This document shows, one piece after another, positions 43,726-54,525 of a stretch of 64,000 bases of DNA. The notes beneath the pieces were generated by a model. It worked only from the letters and a program-made list of their open reading frames with translations. It did no database searches and had not been told where the DNA came from. The translations under genes were made by a program, and so were the position numbers. The stretch covers positions 434,001 to 498,000 of the forward strand of contig NZ_MODU01000004.1 in assembly GCF_001885075.1 (NCBI RefSeq). The letters run 5' to 3'. Source of the stretch: Alteromonas sp. V450 (GTDB lineage Bacteria; Pseudomonadota; Gammaproteobacteria; Enterobacterales; Alteromonadaceae). Within the stretch, counting starts at the first letter, position 1, and every line of letters begins with the position of its first letter.

Positions 43726-43749
43726 GTTTGTGCAGAAAACTGCACAAAC
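43726..43749 (+). promoter_or_regulatory. Perfect 10-bp stem-loop just upstream of the carA ribosome site
   Basis: GTTTGTGCAG (43726-43735) pairs with CTGCACAAAC (43740-43749) around an AAAA loop. It sits between the leader terminator and the carA Shine-Dalgarno (43768-43773). It may be a regulatory RNA element or an insulating structure. Confidence 0.55.
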
Positions 43750-43778
43750 ACATAGTTATCCTTAATCTGGAGGTTGAC

Positions 43779-44909
43779 TTGGCTAATTCTGCCCTTTTGG
43801 TGTTAGAGGATGGTTCTGTTTTTAAAGGTACGGCGATAGGCGCTACAGGCTCCGCCGTTGGGGAAGTCGTTTTTAATACTTCCATGACCGGCTATCAAGA
43901 AATTCTCACCGACCCATCCTACGCTGAACAACTCATCACCCTTACTTATCCACACATTGGCAACACCGGCACTAACGAAGAAGACGTCGAAGCAGATAAA
44001 ATCTGGTCGAAAGGTCTAATCATTCGTGACCTACCTCTTGTTGCTAGTAACTTTCGTCAACAGCAAACTTTGTCTGAATACCTTAAAGCGAAAGGCGTTG
44101 TGGGTATTGCCGACATTGATACACGTCGCTTAACGCGTATCTTGCGAGACAAAGGTGCACAAAACGGCTGCATTATTTGCTCTGATGAATTAGACGAGTC
44201 TAGCGCACTGGCGCAAGCAAAAGCTTTCCCTGGCCTTAAAGGCATGGATTTGGCAAAAGTAGTGAGCATTACTGAGCCTAAAACATGGACTGAAGGCAGT
44301 TGGGAGCTTGGCAAAGGCTACGTAACACCGAGCGAGTTCAAGTATCACGTTGTTGCTTACGACTACGGTGTTAAAAACAACATTCTTCGCATGCTTGCTG
44401 ATCGCGGTTGTAAAGTTACGTTAGTACCAGCGCAAACGCCTGCAGAAGATGTGCTTGCCATGAATCCAGACGGTGTCTTTTTGTCAAATGGCCCGGGCGA
44501 CCCAGAGCCATGTGACTACGCGGTAACCGCCATTAAAACTATCGTCGAAACGGGCACGCCAGTATTTGGTATTTGTCTTGGTCACCAGCTGCTTGCAACT
44601 GCAAGTGGTGCAAAGACAGTGAAGATGAAGTTTGGTCACCACGGTGCAAACCACCCGGTGAAAGACCTTAAGCGCAATGTAGTTATGATCACCAGCCAAA
44701 ACCACGGTTTCGCTGTAGATGAGTCTAGCTTGCCAGATAACCTAGAAGTAACTCACATTTCGTTGTTCGACAAGTCGTTGCAGGGTATTCACCGCACCGA
44801 CAAGCCTGCGTTCAGCTTCCAGGGTCACCCTGAAGCCAGTCCAGGTCCTCATGAAGCGGCGCCGTTATTCGACCACTTCATCGAACTTATTGAACAACAC
44901 AAGCAGTAG
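43779..44909 (+). CDS. carA: Carbamoyl-phosphate synthase small (glutaminase) subunit
   Basis: A 376-residue CarA that hydrolyses glutamine and passes ammonia to CarB for carbamoyl phosphate. [43 protein letters not shown] opens the N-terminal domain. The class I glutaminase has its nucleophile in [11 protein letters not shown] and His/Glu in [14 protein letters not shown]. The start is TTG at 43779, with TGGAGG at 43768-43773; E. coli carA also starts with TTG. The frame stays open about 216 bases further upstream, but that region holds the leader hairpins. carB follows after 13 bases. Confidence 0.95.
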   Translation: MANSALLVLEDGSVFKGTAIGATGSAVGEVVFNTSMTGYQEILTDPSYAEQLITLTYPHIGNTGTNEEDVEADKIWSKGLIIRDLPLVASNFRQQQTLSEYLKAKGVVGIADIDTRRLTRILRDKGAQNGCIICSDELDESSALAQAKAFPGLKGMDLAKVVSITEPKTWTEGSWELGKGYVTPSEFKYHVVAYDYGVKNNILRMLADRGCKVTLVPAQTPAEDVLAMNPDGVFLSNGPGDPEPCDYAVTAIKTIVETGTPVFGICLGHQLLATASGAKTVKMKFGHHGANHPVKDLKRNVVMITSQNHGFAVDESSLPDNLEVTHISLFDKSLQGIHRTDKPAFSFQGHPEASPGPHEAAPLFDHFIELIEQHKQ

Positions 44910-44922
44910 GAATTAGCCAACT

Positions 44923-47900
44923 ATGCCAAAACGTACCGACATACAAAGTATTCTTATCATTGGTGCTGGCCCTATTGTTATCGGCCAGGCTTGTGAATTC
45001 GATTATTCAGGCGCGCAAGCGTGTAAAGCCCTTCGTGAAGAAGGCTACCGTGTTATTTTGGTTAACTCTAACCCAGCAACCATTATGACCGACCCAGAAA
45101 TGGCAGATGCAACTTACATCGAGCCTATTCACTGGGAAGTGGTTCGCAAGATCATCGAAAAAGAACGTCCAGATGCCATCTTACCTACAATGGGTGGACA
45201 AACTGCACTTAACTGTGCGCTAGAGCTAGACAAGCACGGCGTACTTGAAGAGTTCGGTTGTGAGCTCATCGGTGCAACGGCAGATGCAATCGATAAAGCA
45301 GAAAACCGCGAGCGCTTTGACAAAGCAATGAAAAACATCGGCCTTGAATGTCCACGTGCGGAAATCGCGCACAGCATGGATGAAGCGCACGATGTACTAA
45401 GCCGCATCGGCTTCCCTTGTATCATTCGTCCGTCTTTCACCATGGGTGGAACTGGCGGCGGTATCGCGTACAACATTGATGAATTTAATGAAATTTGTCA
45501 CCGTGGCTTAGACCTTTCTCCTACCAACGAGCTTCTTATCGACGAGTCGCTTCTAGGTTGGAAAGAGTACGAAATGGAAGTAGTACGCGATAAAGCAGAT
45601 AACTGCATTATTGTATGTACTATCGAAAACTTCGACCCTATGGGCGTGCATACTGGCGACTCAATCACAGTAGCTCCAGCACAAACCCTGACTGACAAAG
45701 AATTCCAGCTAATGCGTAATGCAGCAATGGCTGTACTGCGTGAGATTGGTGTTGAAACTGGTGGTTCAAACGTACAGTTCGGTGTAGACCCGAAAACTGG
45801 CCGTATGGTTATCATCGAGATGAATCCGCGTGTATCGCGTTCATCAGCACTTGCGTCGAAAGCAACAGGTTTCCCAATTGCGAAAGTAGCAGCGAAACTT
45901 GCGGTAGGTTATACGCTAGATGAATTAGCAAACGACATTACAGGTGGCCTAACGCCAGCGTCTTTCGAGCCGTCTATCGACTACGTAGTGACTAAGATCC
46001 CACGCTTTAACTTTGAGAAGTTTGCCGGTGCTAACGACCGACTGACTACCCAAATGAAGTCGGTAGGTGAAGTGATGGCCATTGGCCGTAACCAGCAAGA
46101 ATCACTGCAAAAAGCCCTTCGCGGTCTTGAAGTAGGTGCGACAGGCCTTAACCCTATGGTTGACCTTGAAGACCCTGAATCACGAAACAAAGTGGTTTAT
46201 GAACTTCGTCAGCCTGGTGCAGAGCGTATTTGGTACATCGGTGATGCATTCCGTATGGGCATGACGGTTGAAGAGGTGTTTAACCTTACTAATATCGACC
46301 GCTGGTACCTTGTACAGCTTGAAGACCTTATTCTTCTTGAAGCAAAAGTAGCTGAACTTGGTTTACCGGGTATTGATGCTGACTTCATGCGTGCACTTAA
46401 GCGTAAAGGTTTCTCTGATGCGCGTCTTGCAGAGCTAACCAAAGTGGCAGAAAGCGATATTCGTGAGACTCGTCGCGGTTTTGGTATTTCTCCTGTCTAC
46501 AAGCGTGTAGACACTTGTGCAGCAGAATTCTCTACCAGCACAGCTTACATGTACTCAACGTATGACGAAGAGTGCGAAGCAGCGCCAACTGACAAAGACA
46601 AGATCATGGTATTGGGCGGCGGTCCTAACCGAATTGGTCAAGGTATTGAGTTCGACTACTGCTGTGTTCACGCGGCGCTTTCAATGCGTGAAGACGGTTA
46701 CGAGACCATTATGGTTAACTGTAACCCTGAGACAGTATCTACCGATTACGACACATCAGACCGTCTGTACTTCGAGCCAGTAACGCTGGAAGATGTACTA
46801 GAAATCGTTGCTAAAGAGCAGCCGAAAGGCGTTATCGTGCAATATGGTGGTCAAACGCCACTTAAACTTGCTCGTGCACTAGAGGCGGCGGGTGTACCGG
46901 TTATAGGTACCTCACCAGAAGCGATTGACCGTGCTGAAGACCGTGAGCGCTTCCAGCAAATGGTGAACAAGCTTAACCTTAAGCAGCCTGCGAATGCCAC
47001 GGTAACTAACGTTGAGCAAGCGCTAACTATGGCTGAAGAAATTGGCTTCCCACTGGTTGTTCGCCCAAGCTACGTGCTAGGTGGTCGTGCGATGGAAATC
47101 GTCTATGACATCAAAGACCTTAAGCGTTACCTCAACGAAGCGGTTAAAGTGTCTAACGACGCGCCAGTATTGCTAGACAGGTTCTTAGATGATGCTATTG
47201 AAGTTGATATCGACGCTATTTGCGACGGTAAAGACGTAGTGATTGGCGGCATCATGGAACACATTGAACAAGCGGGTGTTCACTCGGGTGACTCTGCGTG
47301 TTCATTGCCTCCACACTCGCTTTCAAAAGAGATTCAGGATGTCATGCGCGAGCAAGTTAAAGCCATGGCGCTTGAACTTGGCGTAGTCGGTCTGATGAAC
47401 ACACAGTTTGCGATTAAAGATGGTGAAGTATACCTAATCGAGGTGAATCCTCGAGCAGCACGTACCGTTCCATTCGTATCTAAAGCAACGGGTGTACCTC
47501 TTGCTAAAGTTGCAGCACGTGCCATGGCTGGTGTGAGCTTAGCCGAGCAGGGCGTAACAGAAGAAGTGATTCCACCTTTCTACTCTGTAAAAGAAGTGGT
47601 GCTTCCATTTGCTAAGTTCCAAGGTGTTGACCCACTGCTAGGCCCAGAGATGCGCTCTACGGGTGAAGTAATGGGCGTTGGCGATACCTTCGAAGAAGCT
47701 TATGCTAAAGCTAACTTAGGTGCCGGTGCGCCACTACCTAAGCAAGGTAAAGCGCTTATTTCAGTACGTGATACCGATAAACCTCGTATGATTGCACTGG
47801 CAAAAGCGTTGGTTGAAGCGGGCTTCAGCATTGAAGCTACCCGCGGTACGGCTACCGAGCTTTACGATGCTGGCATTATGAGCACAGTGGTGAACAAGAT

Positions 47901-48144
47901 GTCTGAGGGCCGCCCTAATATTGTTGATGCAATCAAAAACGGCGAATACGCGTATTTGATTAACACAACGGAAGGTCGTCAAGCCATCACCGACTCAGTG
48001 TACATTCGTCGTGAAGCCTTGGTAAACAAGGTAACCTACACTACAACGATGAACGCTGCGTTCGCAACTATCCGTGCTAAGTCTGCCGATGACCGCAATA
48101 AAGTGGCGTCAGTTCAAGAACTACACGCTAGACTTAAACACTAA
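44923..48144 (+). CDS. carB: Carbamoyl-phosphate synthase large subunit
   Basis: A 1073-residue CarB that makes carbamoyl phosphate from bicarbonate, ammonia and two ATP, feeding arginine and pyrimidine synthesis. Two homologous ATP-grasp halves are visible: [15 protein letters not shown] near residue 15, and [17 protein letters not shown] near residue 565. A C-terminal allosteric MGS-like domain follows (about 935-1073, from [20 protein letters not shown]). Length equals the E. coli enzyme. It starts 13 bases after carA, and terminator-type hairpins follow. Confidence 0.98.
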   Translation: MPKRTDIQSILIIGAGPIVIGQACEFDYSGAQACKALREEGYRVILVNSNPATIMTDPEMADATYIEPIHWEVVRKIIEKERPDAILPTMGGQTALNCALELDKHGVLEEFGCELIGATADAIDKAENRERFDKAMKNIGLECPRAEIAHSMDEAHDVLSRIGFPCIIRPSFTMGGTGGGIAYNIDEFNEICHRGLDLSPTNELLIDESLLGWKEYEMEVVRDKADNCIIVCTIENFDPMGVHTGDSITVAPAQTLTDKEFQLMRNAAMAVLREIGVETGGSNVQFGVDPKTGRMVIIEMNPRVSRSSALASKATGFPIAKVAAKLAVGYTLDELANDITGGLTPASFEPSIDYVVTKIPRFNFEKFAGANDRLTTQMKSVGEVMAIGRNQQESLQKALRGLEVGATGLNPMVDLEDPESRNKVVYELRQPGAERIWYIGDAFRMGMTVEEVFNLTNIDRWYLVQLEDLILLEAKVAELGLPGIDADFMRALKRKGFSDARLAELTKVAESDIRETRRGFGISPVYKRVDTCAAEFSTSTAYMYSTYDEECEAAPTDKDKIMVLGGGPNRIGQGIEFDYCCVHAALSMREDGYETIMVNCNPETVSTDYDTSDRLYFEPVTLEDVLEIVAKEQPKGVIVQYGGQTPLKLARALEAAGVPVIGTSPEAIDRAEDRERFQQMVNKLNLKQPANATVTNVEQALTMAEEIGFPLVVRPSYVLGGRAMEIVYDIKDLKRYLNEAVKVSNDAPVLLDRFLDDAIEVDIDAICDGKDVVIGGIMEHIEQAGVHSGDSACSLPPHSLSKEIQDVMREQVKAMALELGVVGLMNTQFAIKDGEVYLIEVNPRAARTVPFVSKATGVPLAKVAARAMAGVSLAEQGVTEEVIPPFYSVKEVVLPFAKFQGVDPLLGPEMRSTGEVMGVGDTFEEAYAKANLGAGAPLPKQGKALISVRDTDKPRMIALAKALVEAGFSIEATRGTATELYDAGIMSTVVNKMSEGRPNIVDAIKNGEYAYLINTTEGRQAITDSVYIRREALVNKVTYTTTMNAAFATIRAKSADDRNKVASVQELHARLKH

Positions 48145-48152
48145 TGACATAC

Positions 48153-48175
48153 GCTAGGATACGAGGTATCCTAGC
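48153..48175. other. 10-bp hairpin directly after carB
   Basis: GCTAGGATAC (48153-48162) pairs with GTATCCTAGC (48166-48175) with a GAG loop, 8 bases past the carB stop and before the main terminator. Confidence 0.55.
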
Positions 48176-48200
48176 AATATTACATTTGTGTGAACGAATA

Positions 48201-48227
48201 AAAAGTGCGCCTTCGAGGCGCACTTTT
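48201..48227 (+). terminator. Rho-independent terminator between carB and greA
   Basis: AAAAGTGCGCCT (48201-48212) pairs with AGGCGCACTTTT (48216-48227), a 12-bp stem with a TCG loop and a T run. Confidence 0.9.
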
Positions 48228-48261
48228 CTGTTTAAATTACTAGCTAAGCGAGACGGTATTC

Positions 48262-48738
48262 ATGAGTCAGTATCCAATGACAGCGCGCGGCGCTCAAATG
48301 CTGCGTGACGAATTAAATGAGCTAAAAACAAAAACACGCCCACGTATTATCGAGTCAATTGCCGAAGCACGTGAGCATGGTGACTTGAAAGAAAACGCTG
48401 AATATCACGCAGCCCGTGAGCAGCAAAGCTTCTGTGAAGGTCGCATTCAAGATATTGAAGGCAAGCTTTCAAATGCACAGATTATCGATGTTACCAAAAT
48501 GGAAAATACGGGTAAGGTTATTTTTGGCACTACCGTAACTATTCTAAATGTCGATACCGAAGAAGAAACGACTTATCGTATTGTTGGAGATGACGAAGCT
48601 GATATTAAGAACAACTTAATTTCGGTTAATTCACCTATCGCTCGTGGTCTTATAGGCAAAGAACTTGATGATATGGTAACGATTCAAACGCCAGCGGGCG
48701 CAGTTGAAGTAGAAATTATCGAAGTTGAGTATATCTAA
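48262..48738 (+). CDS. greA: Transcript cleavage factor GreA
   Basis: A 158-residue GreA that rescues backtracked RNA polymerase. The N-terminal coiled coil holds the acidic tip in [21 protein letters not shown] (Asp/Glu at about residues 41-44), and the C-terminal FKBP-like domain ends [11 protein letters not shown]. Size matches E. coli GreA. It sits between two strong terminators, so it is likely a separate transcript from carAB. Confidence 0.97.
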   Translation: MSQYPMTARGAQMLRDELNELKTKTRPRIIESIAEAREHGDLKENAEYHAAREQQSFCEGRIQDIEGKLSNAQIIDVTKMENTGKVIFGTTVTILNVDTEEETTYRIVGDDEADIKNNLISVNSPIARGLIGKELDDMVTIQTPAGAVEVEIIEVEYI

Positions 48739-48752
48739 CGACCGACATTACT

Positions 48753-48782
48753 AAAAGCGCCGAGCACCTGCTCGGCGCTTTT
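48753..48782 (+). terminator. Rho-independent terminator after greA
   Basis: AAAAGCGCCGAGCA (48753-48766) pairs with TGCTCGGCGCTTTT (48769-48782), a perfect 14-bp stem. Confidence 0.92.
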
Positions 48783-48850
48783 ATTTGTGCTGGCTGCTTG
48801 GGTATTGTATTAATAATATACAATTTCACTGGCGCGCAATTTCAACAGGT

Positions 48851-49852
48851 ATGTTACAACACGGACGTTTGTACAAAACACATTTTCTATTACCCGCATT
48901 ATATTTGCTTATAGTGTTAAGCATTAATTGCTATCTTGGTTTCGTCACGTTCGATCACGAGGCTACTTCTCTAGCAGCGCGAGACGCAGCTACTGCATTA
49001 ACTGCGCCTGTTTTAGTCGCCTTTGCGTGGTGGGCTTCTTGTAGAACACTTCATAGCTCAGCTGTGTATTTGTCTTTTCTGTTGTCTCACCGTAGAAAGA
49101 AATCAAGAGCGAGACTTGTAGAAAAGATACGATTTACCTTCTTCTCTCAGATGTTAAAAGCATTGCCCTATATTTTTGTTTGTGCGCTTGTAGTTTCAAT
49201 TGGGTACGTGTTTTCCCAAGGTATCGCCGATAAGGTGACAGAGCAGCCCAAACGCGTGTTTTTACTTCTACAAGCAGTTCCTATATGGTTAGCGGGATTG
49301 TCACTGTTTAGCTCTAACATCATCGTATTACGGTTTATTAAACGTCACTTGCAAAAGCACTTCAGAGTAAGACTGTTTGAAATGGAAGAAATGATGCCAC
49401 TGTGTAAGTTGGTGCTGCACAATTTTTGCCTCACGTCGATATTACTGGCGATATATTCAGTAACGTTTTTGTTTGTCGACGTTCCCCTTACTGATGCCAT
49501 GTTGTTATCGGTCATTTCTTTATTAATTGTTCTTCTTTTGCTTCAACCAATTTTGGAGGTACACAGCGTTGTGTCAAAAAGGCGCTCATTGACACTAGCT
49601 AGAATCAACGAAAGTTTAAAAATGGAGACGTCACCTGAAATGCGTGTTACTGAAACGAGGCGTTTGGTTGATGATGATACGCGTCTTCAATTCATTTCAG
49701 ACCTATTAACGGTAAGAACTGAAGTTGAACGAGCACCTAGCTGGCCATTAACGCTACCGTTTACGCTTAAAATACTCGTTCTTATTTTGCTTCCAATGCT
49801 GTCGTGGACGGGCGCAGGTCTTATGAGTCAGTTGATAAAGGTCATTTTATGA
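48851..49852 (+). CDS. Polytopic membrane protein, tandem paralog 1
   Basis: A 333-residue protein with about six membrane segments and no family that I recognise. Its C-terminal part (RRSLTLARINESLK, RRLVDDDTRLQFISDLL, a Trp, LPMLSWTGAG) aligns with the next gene's protein, so the two are paralogs. A TTG at 48785 is an alternative start; neither has a strong ribosome site. The stop overlaps the next ATG (ATGA, 49849-49852), indicating translational coupling and perhaps a heteromeric complex. The function is unknown. Confidence 0.75.
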   Translation: MLQHGRLYKTHFLLPALYLLIVLSINCYLGFVTFDHEATSLAARDAATALTAPVLVAFAWWASCRTLHSSAVYLSFLLSHRRKKSRARLVEKIRFTFFSQMLKALPYIFVCALVVSIGYVFSQGIADKVTEQPKRVFLLLQAVPIWLAGLSLFSSNIIVLRFIKRHLQKHFRVRLFEMEEMMPLCKLVLHNFCLTSILLAIYSVTFLFVDVPLTDAMLLSVISLLIVLLLLQPILEVHSVVSKRRSLTLARINESLKMETSPEMRVTETRRLVDDDTRLQFISDLLTVRTEVERAPSWPLTLPFTLKILVLILLPMLSWTGAGLMSQLIKVIL

Positions 49853-50847
49853 ATGTGACAGCGCAGCGATATTCTACCCTAGTGATATGTATTTTTACGG
49901 GTATTGGCATTTTAATAGTAGCATTCTGTTTTGGTGCATTTGAGCTAACGCGTTTAGATACGCCACTTGGGGTAAGACAGCGAAATGCAGCGCTTGCGTT
50001 TGGAATAATGATTTCGTTTTTCATTTATATCAATGGGTATTTATATCAGCGTTCAGTTAAGTGCTTCAGCGACTTCCTTAATAAATATCCGGGGGAGATG
50101 AACCATGAAACAATGGTTGTGGAATTGCAAACCGGTTTTTCTAAGTGTCGTAAATACAGCTGGATAGGAGGAGGGCTTATCACAGTAGTGTATTTGTTTT
50201 CCGAAGGCCTTTTGTCGCTAGAGTCCGATATATTGTCGTGGTATCTAAGTGTTTTAGGCCTTTTCTTTTGGCGTTACGCTATTTGTACGCTTTTTTGTTT
50301 ATTGTTCGTAACGCGATTTGCGCTATCACGCTTTTTGAATGAAGGCTTAATTGATCTTTTTGGGATAGAGAAATTTAAACATTTGTCTGAATTGGTTATT
50401 TCTAATGCAGTTATAAGTGCACTTTCTCTTAGTTTGATCCCTATTTTTTGGCTTGGTATTAACGTGCCAATAATTGATAGGGTTATTGTATCTATTGCAT
50501 TTTTAATGCTCACTTCCTTTTTGTTTCTTCCAGTGAATAAAGTGCAGCGGTGTATTGCCAAGAAGAAGTCTCTTGCTATTCAACGCATCAATGATTCGAT
50601 AAAGCAATTGTTTCTACTTAACGAAAAGCATAAAAGGCGCCTAACCGACGATCCTGTCCGTCTGCGCAAATTGAGTTCGTTAATTAATTCAAAACAGCAA
50701 ATTTCTGCTGTTTCTGAATGGGCAATCGATATTCCGCAGGGTATGAAGACTATCGCAATTGTATTTTCAGTGCCGCTGTCATGGGCAATTGGGGCGTTGG
50801 TAGATAAGTACTTGCAAGAAATAATTGAAATTTCAAAGATGGTTTAG
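49849..50847 (+). CDS. Polytopic membrane protein, tandem paralog 2
   Basis: A 332-residue protein with about six membrane segments, paralogous to the preceding gene. KSLAIQRINDSIK, RRLTDDPVRLRKLSSLI, a Trp and VPLSWAIGAL match the neighbour at the same order and spacing. ATG 49849 is chosen because it forms an ATGA overlap with the upstream stop. No transport or enzyme motif is recognised. The 182-base spacer after it leads to a chemoreceptor gene. Confidence 0.75.
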   Translation: MNVTAQRYSTLVICIFTGIGILIVAFCFGAFELTRLDTPLGVRQRNAALAFGIMISFFIYINGYLYQRSVKCFSDFLNKYPGEMNHETMVVELQTGFSKCRKYSWIGGGLITVVYLFSEGLLSLESDILSWYLSVLGLFFWRYAICTLFCLLFVTRFALSRFLNEGLIDLFGIEKFKHLSELVISNAVISALSLSLIPIFWLGINVPIIDRVIVSIAFLMLTSFLFLPVNKVQRCIAKKKSLAIQRINDSIKQLFLLNEKHKRRLTDDPVRLRKLSSLINSKQQISAVSEWAIDIPQGMKTIAIVFSVPLSWAIGALVDKYLQEIIEISKMV

Positions 50848-51029
50848 TTCATACCGCTTGCCGTGATTTACATGTATTTGCCGAGCAAGGCAATGAACGC
50901 AATGTCTGTTTGCGCTTATTTTATTGTTTTCTATACTGAAGTGAGCTGTCTATTTATTAGGCAATAACAGGAGGTGCATCCTTCCTCATCCTCTCTATCG
51001 AGCAGTACGGTTTACATGGAGCTCTATCA

Positions 51030-53015
51030 GTGCGCTTGCTACAACGATTTTCTATACTACAACTGTCTGTGTTTGGTGCAGGCATTCTTTTATTAAGTGT
51101 TTCATACCTGTCATTCAAAGATATTAAGCGGTCGTTAGATATAAATCGTTCTGCCGCATACGATGTCGATATGATAACGCTTATCGCTGCTGTGGAGTCA
51201 GTTGCGCATCATCATGCGGTGGAGCGAGGGTTAACGGCTGGTTTTTTAGGTAATGGCACAGATAAAATGCTGGCTAATGTACAGGCACAACGAGTTAACG
51301 CTGACAAAGCGCAGACAGATCTTACCCGCCTCTTGCAAGACAAAAAAACGTATCCTGAGAATATTCAGCGCCTACTTCTACCTGTGTTTGATATTCTACA
51401 AGGTAAGCCAGCATTGCGTCGCGAGGTGGATGATAGAGACGGCAATCGCGCATTTGCTTATTACAGCGAATTGAACGAGGCCGCGCTAAATGCGGGTAGT
51501 GCGTTAACTATTTATGTAAGTAATGTACAGTCTAAAGAATTGCTGTCAAATGCGATATTACTGGCACAGTTAAAAGAGCGCTTAGGTCAAATAAGGGGAA
51601 AAGTTAACGGTGTTTTATCCCGCCAGAGCATTAACGATATGACACGTGCTCAAATTGAGAGCTATAAGCGCGAGGCTGACTACATTGTTAGTAAACTATC
51701 TGCACGCCTAACTGGTTCGAATAGAGCGAGTTTCGAAAGTGCGATTAATCCATCAGACGCATCGATTTTGACAGAGACAACACGTGCGTTACAAACTAGC
51801 GGGGTAGACTTTACTGCGCTTCCCACGCCAGCACAGTGGTTTCAAGCCGCCACAGAGCAAATAAAGCAAGTAAAAAGTGTATTAGACGATATCTGGCTTC
51901 TTGTAACAGGCAACGCAGAGAACGCCCATAAAACCGCATCAATTTCACTTTTTGTAACGATAGTGATAATCGCTATAGGCATAATCGCAGTTATTATTAT
52001 CTATCGCACGCTTTTGTTTATTTTAGGCAAACAACTGCGGGAACTTACGAATAATTTGTCTAAAGTTGCAGACAACGGCGATTTAACAATAAACGTTGAC
52101 GTTCATGCTCAAAACGAATTAGGCGTTGTTTCCAGAGCGATAAATAAAACACTTTACGCGCTTAAAGACCTAATAAAAGGGCTTGAACAATCGATTTCCG
52201 CAAGTTCAAGATTATCGAGTGAGTTAGAAGAATCCTGTGCTTCAATGGTTGATGATGCAGGTAAAACGCAGCAGCGCTCACTTAGCATTTCGTCAGCATT
52301 AGAAGAAATTTCCGTAACCAGCAGTGATATCGCTAAATCTGCTTTCGATACACTTTCGGCAAGTAAGTCTTTGGACGAATTGGCTAATCAAGCATTTACG
52401 TTAAACGAAACGATACGAGGTGAAATGAAGCAATTGGAGAGTGATATGTTGCAGGTGCAAGGTAATGCAGCAACCATGGAGCAACAAGTAACTGAGATTA
52501 GCGGAATATTAGAAACGATAAATACGCTCTCTGATCAAACTAATTTATTGGCGCTAAATGCGGCAATAGAAGCCGCGAGAGCCGGTGAACACGGAAGAGG
52601 GTTTGCTGTGGTTGCAGATGAAGTAAGAAAGCTTGCACAAAATAGTCGTGATGCATCTGCTCAAATATCGACTTTACTCGGGGCCTTGCAACAGGCCAGT
52701 TTAGTCGTGGTGCAAAACGTTACAAAAAACGCAGAAAAGGTGAACAAGTCTGTTGAAATAACGGGAATAGGCCGAGAAACGGCCAAAAAGGTGAAAGATG
52801 CTGCTTCGAATGTAGAACTTATGGCGAACAGTATGTCAGCAGCCGCAGAACAGCAGTCGGTAACGACAAGAGAAGTAGCAAAAGATATTGTAGAAGTTGA
52901 AGAGGCGGCAAAACACGAGGTCGATTTAGCAAAAGATTTATCTAATTTGTCTCACTCTATGAAAGAAAATAATCTAGTGCTGAGCCGCACAATCGCAAAT
53001 TTCACAATAGATTAA
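51030..53015 (+). CDS. Methyl-accepting chemotaxis protein with NIT sensor domain
   Basis: A 661-residue chemoreceptor. It has an N-terminal membrane segment (about residues 10-28) and a periplasmic NIT-type domain, with the family mark [13 protein letters not shown] and QRVNADKAQ near residues 60-95. A second membrane segment is at about 300-325, followed by HAMP. The signalling domain has the hairpin tip [20 protein letters not shown] and [23 protein letters not shown] domains are linked to nitrate/nitrite sensing in some proteins. The start is a GTG at 51030 with GGAG upstream. No che genes are adjacent, so it should feed a pathway encoded elsewhere. Confidence 0.92.
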   Translation: MRLLQRFSILQLSVFGAGILLLSVSYLSFKDIKRSLDINRSAAYDVDMITLIAAVESVAHHHAVERGLTAGFLGNGTDKMLANVQAQRVNADKAQTDLTRLLQDKKTYPENIQRLLLPVFDILQGKPALRREVDDRDGNRAFAYYSELNEAALNAGSALTIYVSNVQSKELLSNAILLAQLKERLGQIRGKVNGVLSRQSINDMTRAQIESYKREADYIVSKLSARLTGSNRASFESAINPSDASILTETTRALQTSGVDFTALPTPAQWFQAATEQIKQVKSVLDDIWLLVTGNAENAHKTASISLFVTIVIIAIGIIAVIIIYRTLLFILGKQLRELTNNLSKVADNGDLTINVDVHAQNELGVVSRAINKTLYALKDLIKGLEQSISASSRLSSELEESCASMVDDAGKTQQRSLSISSALEEISVTSSDIAKSAFDTLSASKSLDELANQAFTLNETIRGEMKQLESDMLQVQGNAATMEQQVTEISGILETINTLSDQTNLLALNAAIEAARAGEHGRGFAVVADEVRKLAQNSRDASAQISTLLGALQQASLVVVQNVTKNAEKVNKSVEITGIGRETAKKVKDAASNVELMANSMSAAAEQQSVTTREVAKDIVEVEEAAKHEVDLAKDLSNLSHSMKENNLVLSRTIANFTID

Positions 53016-53144
53016 GGGGTAATGGTAATCAGTATTTGTTGCATCGTGCTTGGTTTGAAGCAAATGCATTTACGAATTGTTACACACTTTACCGTGTAAA
53101 AGTGCGTTTTATGACGTTACGATACCAAGAAAAAGGAGGCAATT

Positions 53145-53534
53145 ATGGAACACCAAGGAAGTTTTAGCATTCAAAAATGGGATGAAGACGTGTTAACCGA
53201 GCGCGGCGAGGGTGTTAAAACAACCCAAGCAATCATTAAGCAAGCGTATGAAGGCGCTATGGCCGGTGGATCAGAAGTCGCTTTCCTCATGTCGTACCAA
53301 TCATCTGCACAGGCTGTGTTTACAGGGTTTGAATCATTCGTTGGGGCGATTAACGGCTTGAGAGGGTCGGTAACATTTCAGCACTCAGGGCGGTTTGACA
53401 ACGGCATTGCGTCAAGTGAATTTGTGTCTATTCCCGCATCAACAACGGGAGAGTTAAGCGGTAAACATATTACCGGGCGTTTTACTTCTGGAGAAGCTGG
53501 TATAGCGCGCTATGAAATCTCGGTTTCTTCTTAA
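53145..53534 (+). CDS. DUF3224 domain protein
   Basis: A 129-residue small soluble protein of the DUF3224 family, built around GSFSIQKWDEDVLTERGEGVKTTQA and a beta-rich remainder (GLRGSVTFQHSGRFDNG, ITGRFTSGEAGIARYEIS), probably an allene-oxide-cyclase-like beta barrel. AAGGAGG precedes the ATG at good spacing. It is a single gene ended by the hairpin at 53594. The function is unknown. Confidence 0.85.
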   Translation: MEHQGSFSIQKWDEDVLTERGEGVKTTQAIIKQAYEGAMAGGSEVAFLMSYQSSAQAVFTGFESFVGAINGLRGSVTFQHSGRFDNGIASSEFVSIPASTTGELSGKHITGRFTSGEAGIARYEISVSS

Positions 53535-53593
53535 GCATAGCCTGATGGCGCTGCTATGCGTATATCGTTAACCACGCTGCGTTAAACAAAAAA

Positions 53594-53611
53594 CGGCGCC
53601 CAGAGGCGCCG
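53594..53611. terminator. GC-rich hairpin between convergent genes
   Basis: CGGCGCC (53594-53600) pairs with GGCGCCG (53605-53611), flanked by A runs on both sides. It can serve the DUF3224 gene and the converging heat-shock gene. Confidence 0.7.
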
Positions 53612-53648
53612 CATAAAAAATGGGAAACAAACCAAGAAAAACAGTGAT

Positions 53649-54098
53649 TTAGTTTTCGATTAAACGAGATCCTATTTCAATCTGACGAGGCTTCTTGGCT
53701 TCAGGAATGACTCGCTCCATATCGATGTGTAACAGGCCATTTTCCATATCGGCAGCCAATACTTTTACATGGTCCCCAAGCTGGAATTTTCGCTCAAAGT
53801 TACGTTCAGATATCCCTTTGTGTAAGAACTTACGTTCTTTACTGTCTTTATTCTCTGCTTCTGACTTTTTGGTACCCGTAATGGTCAACGTATTTTCTTC
53901 AACTTGAATAGAAACGTCGTCTTTACTGAAGCCTGCAATAGCCATAGTTACGCGATATTTGTCGTCACCCAGTAACTCTATGTTGTAAGGTGGGTATGTG
54001 CTTTGCTTCTCTGCGCGAGATGCTGCATCAATCAGTGACGCTAGGTGGTCTGAACCAATGAAAGAACGGTAAAGTGGAGATAGATCGATAGTACGCAT
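53649..54098 (-). CDS. Small heat-shock protein, Hsp20/IbpA-like
   Basis: A 149-residue alpha-crystallin-type holding chaperone. MRTIDLSPLYRSFIGSDHL matches the IbpA/IbpB N-terminus. The alpha-crystallin domain spans about residues 35-125 (YNIELLGDDKYRVTMAIAGF, then a G-x-L-like end at ENGLLHIDMER), with an IxI-type tail nearby. ATG 54098 is chosen over in-frame ATGs at 54104 and 54122 by family start and by GAGG eight bases upstream. A sigma-32 promoter and a candidate ROSE-type thermometer lie upstream, so control is probably both transcriptional and by temperature-melted mRNA. Confidence 0.93.
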   Translation of the reverse strand: MRTIDLSPLYRSFIGSDHLASLIDAASRAEKQSTYPPYNIELLGDDKYRVTMAIAGFSKDDVSIQVEENTLTITGTKKSEAENKDSKERKFLHKGISERNFERKFQLGDHVKVLAADMENGLLHIDMERVIPEAKKPRQIEIGSRLIEN

Positions 54099-54101
54099 AG
54101 T

Positions 54102-54126
54102 CATATCCTCAAAATTAAGCAATATG
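54102..54126 (-). promoter_or_regulatory. Candidate ROSE-type RNA thermometer
   Basis: On the mRNA, CATAT at one end pairs with ATATG at the other. Between them, TTGCT faces the Shine-Dalgarno GAGGA across an AATTTT loop. TTGCT (UYGCU) opposite the ribosome site is the hallmark of ROSE elements of ibp-type genes. It ends 4 bases before the chosen start codon. Confidence 0.6.
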
Positions 54127-54197
54127 TTTAAAATTTAAATGCCCCGACGTAGCGGCGGCGGTTTTGTCGACCTGACCCTTCAGCGCCGACAATAACT

Positions 54198-54226
54198 AAG
54201 TAGGGACAGCCCTGCTGGTTTTCAAC
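54198..54226 (-). promoter_or_regulatory. Sigma-32 promoter of the hsp20 gene
   Basis: On the minus strand, GTTGAAA (54226-54220) and CCCTACTT (54205-54198) are spaced by 14 bases, a fair RpoH match about 100 bases upstream of the start. The remaining spacer to ackA (54227-54525) is AT-rich and holds no gene. Confidence 0.65.
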
Positions 54227-54525
54227 ACGAAAAATTAATTATTTTTGCTAATCTATTCAAAAAATCACTCAACTTACTGTTTTTAAATAACTTTATATTT
54301 TTAATATTTTGTTTTTTATTTTTCCGGAAAAATAAGCGGCGGGCGTGGTGCATTAGCTGTTGTGCCGCCCCAGAAAAACTTCGTCAAATTTAAAGACCTT
54401 AATAAAAACAAGTGTATGCGATAATTTTTATAAAACATTTAGCATTTGTTTAACCAACGCGATTGTTTATAAATGCTACAATTCACAGCATCAACATATA
54501 AGATACTTTATTTGAAAAGTCTGAA

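Noticed and set aside
43563..43778. N-terminal extension of CarA by 72 residues
   Set aside because: The frame is open, but the family start, the TTG with TGGAGG upstream, and the leader hairpins all argue that this is untranslated leader.
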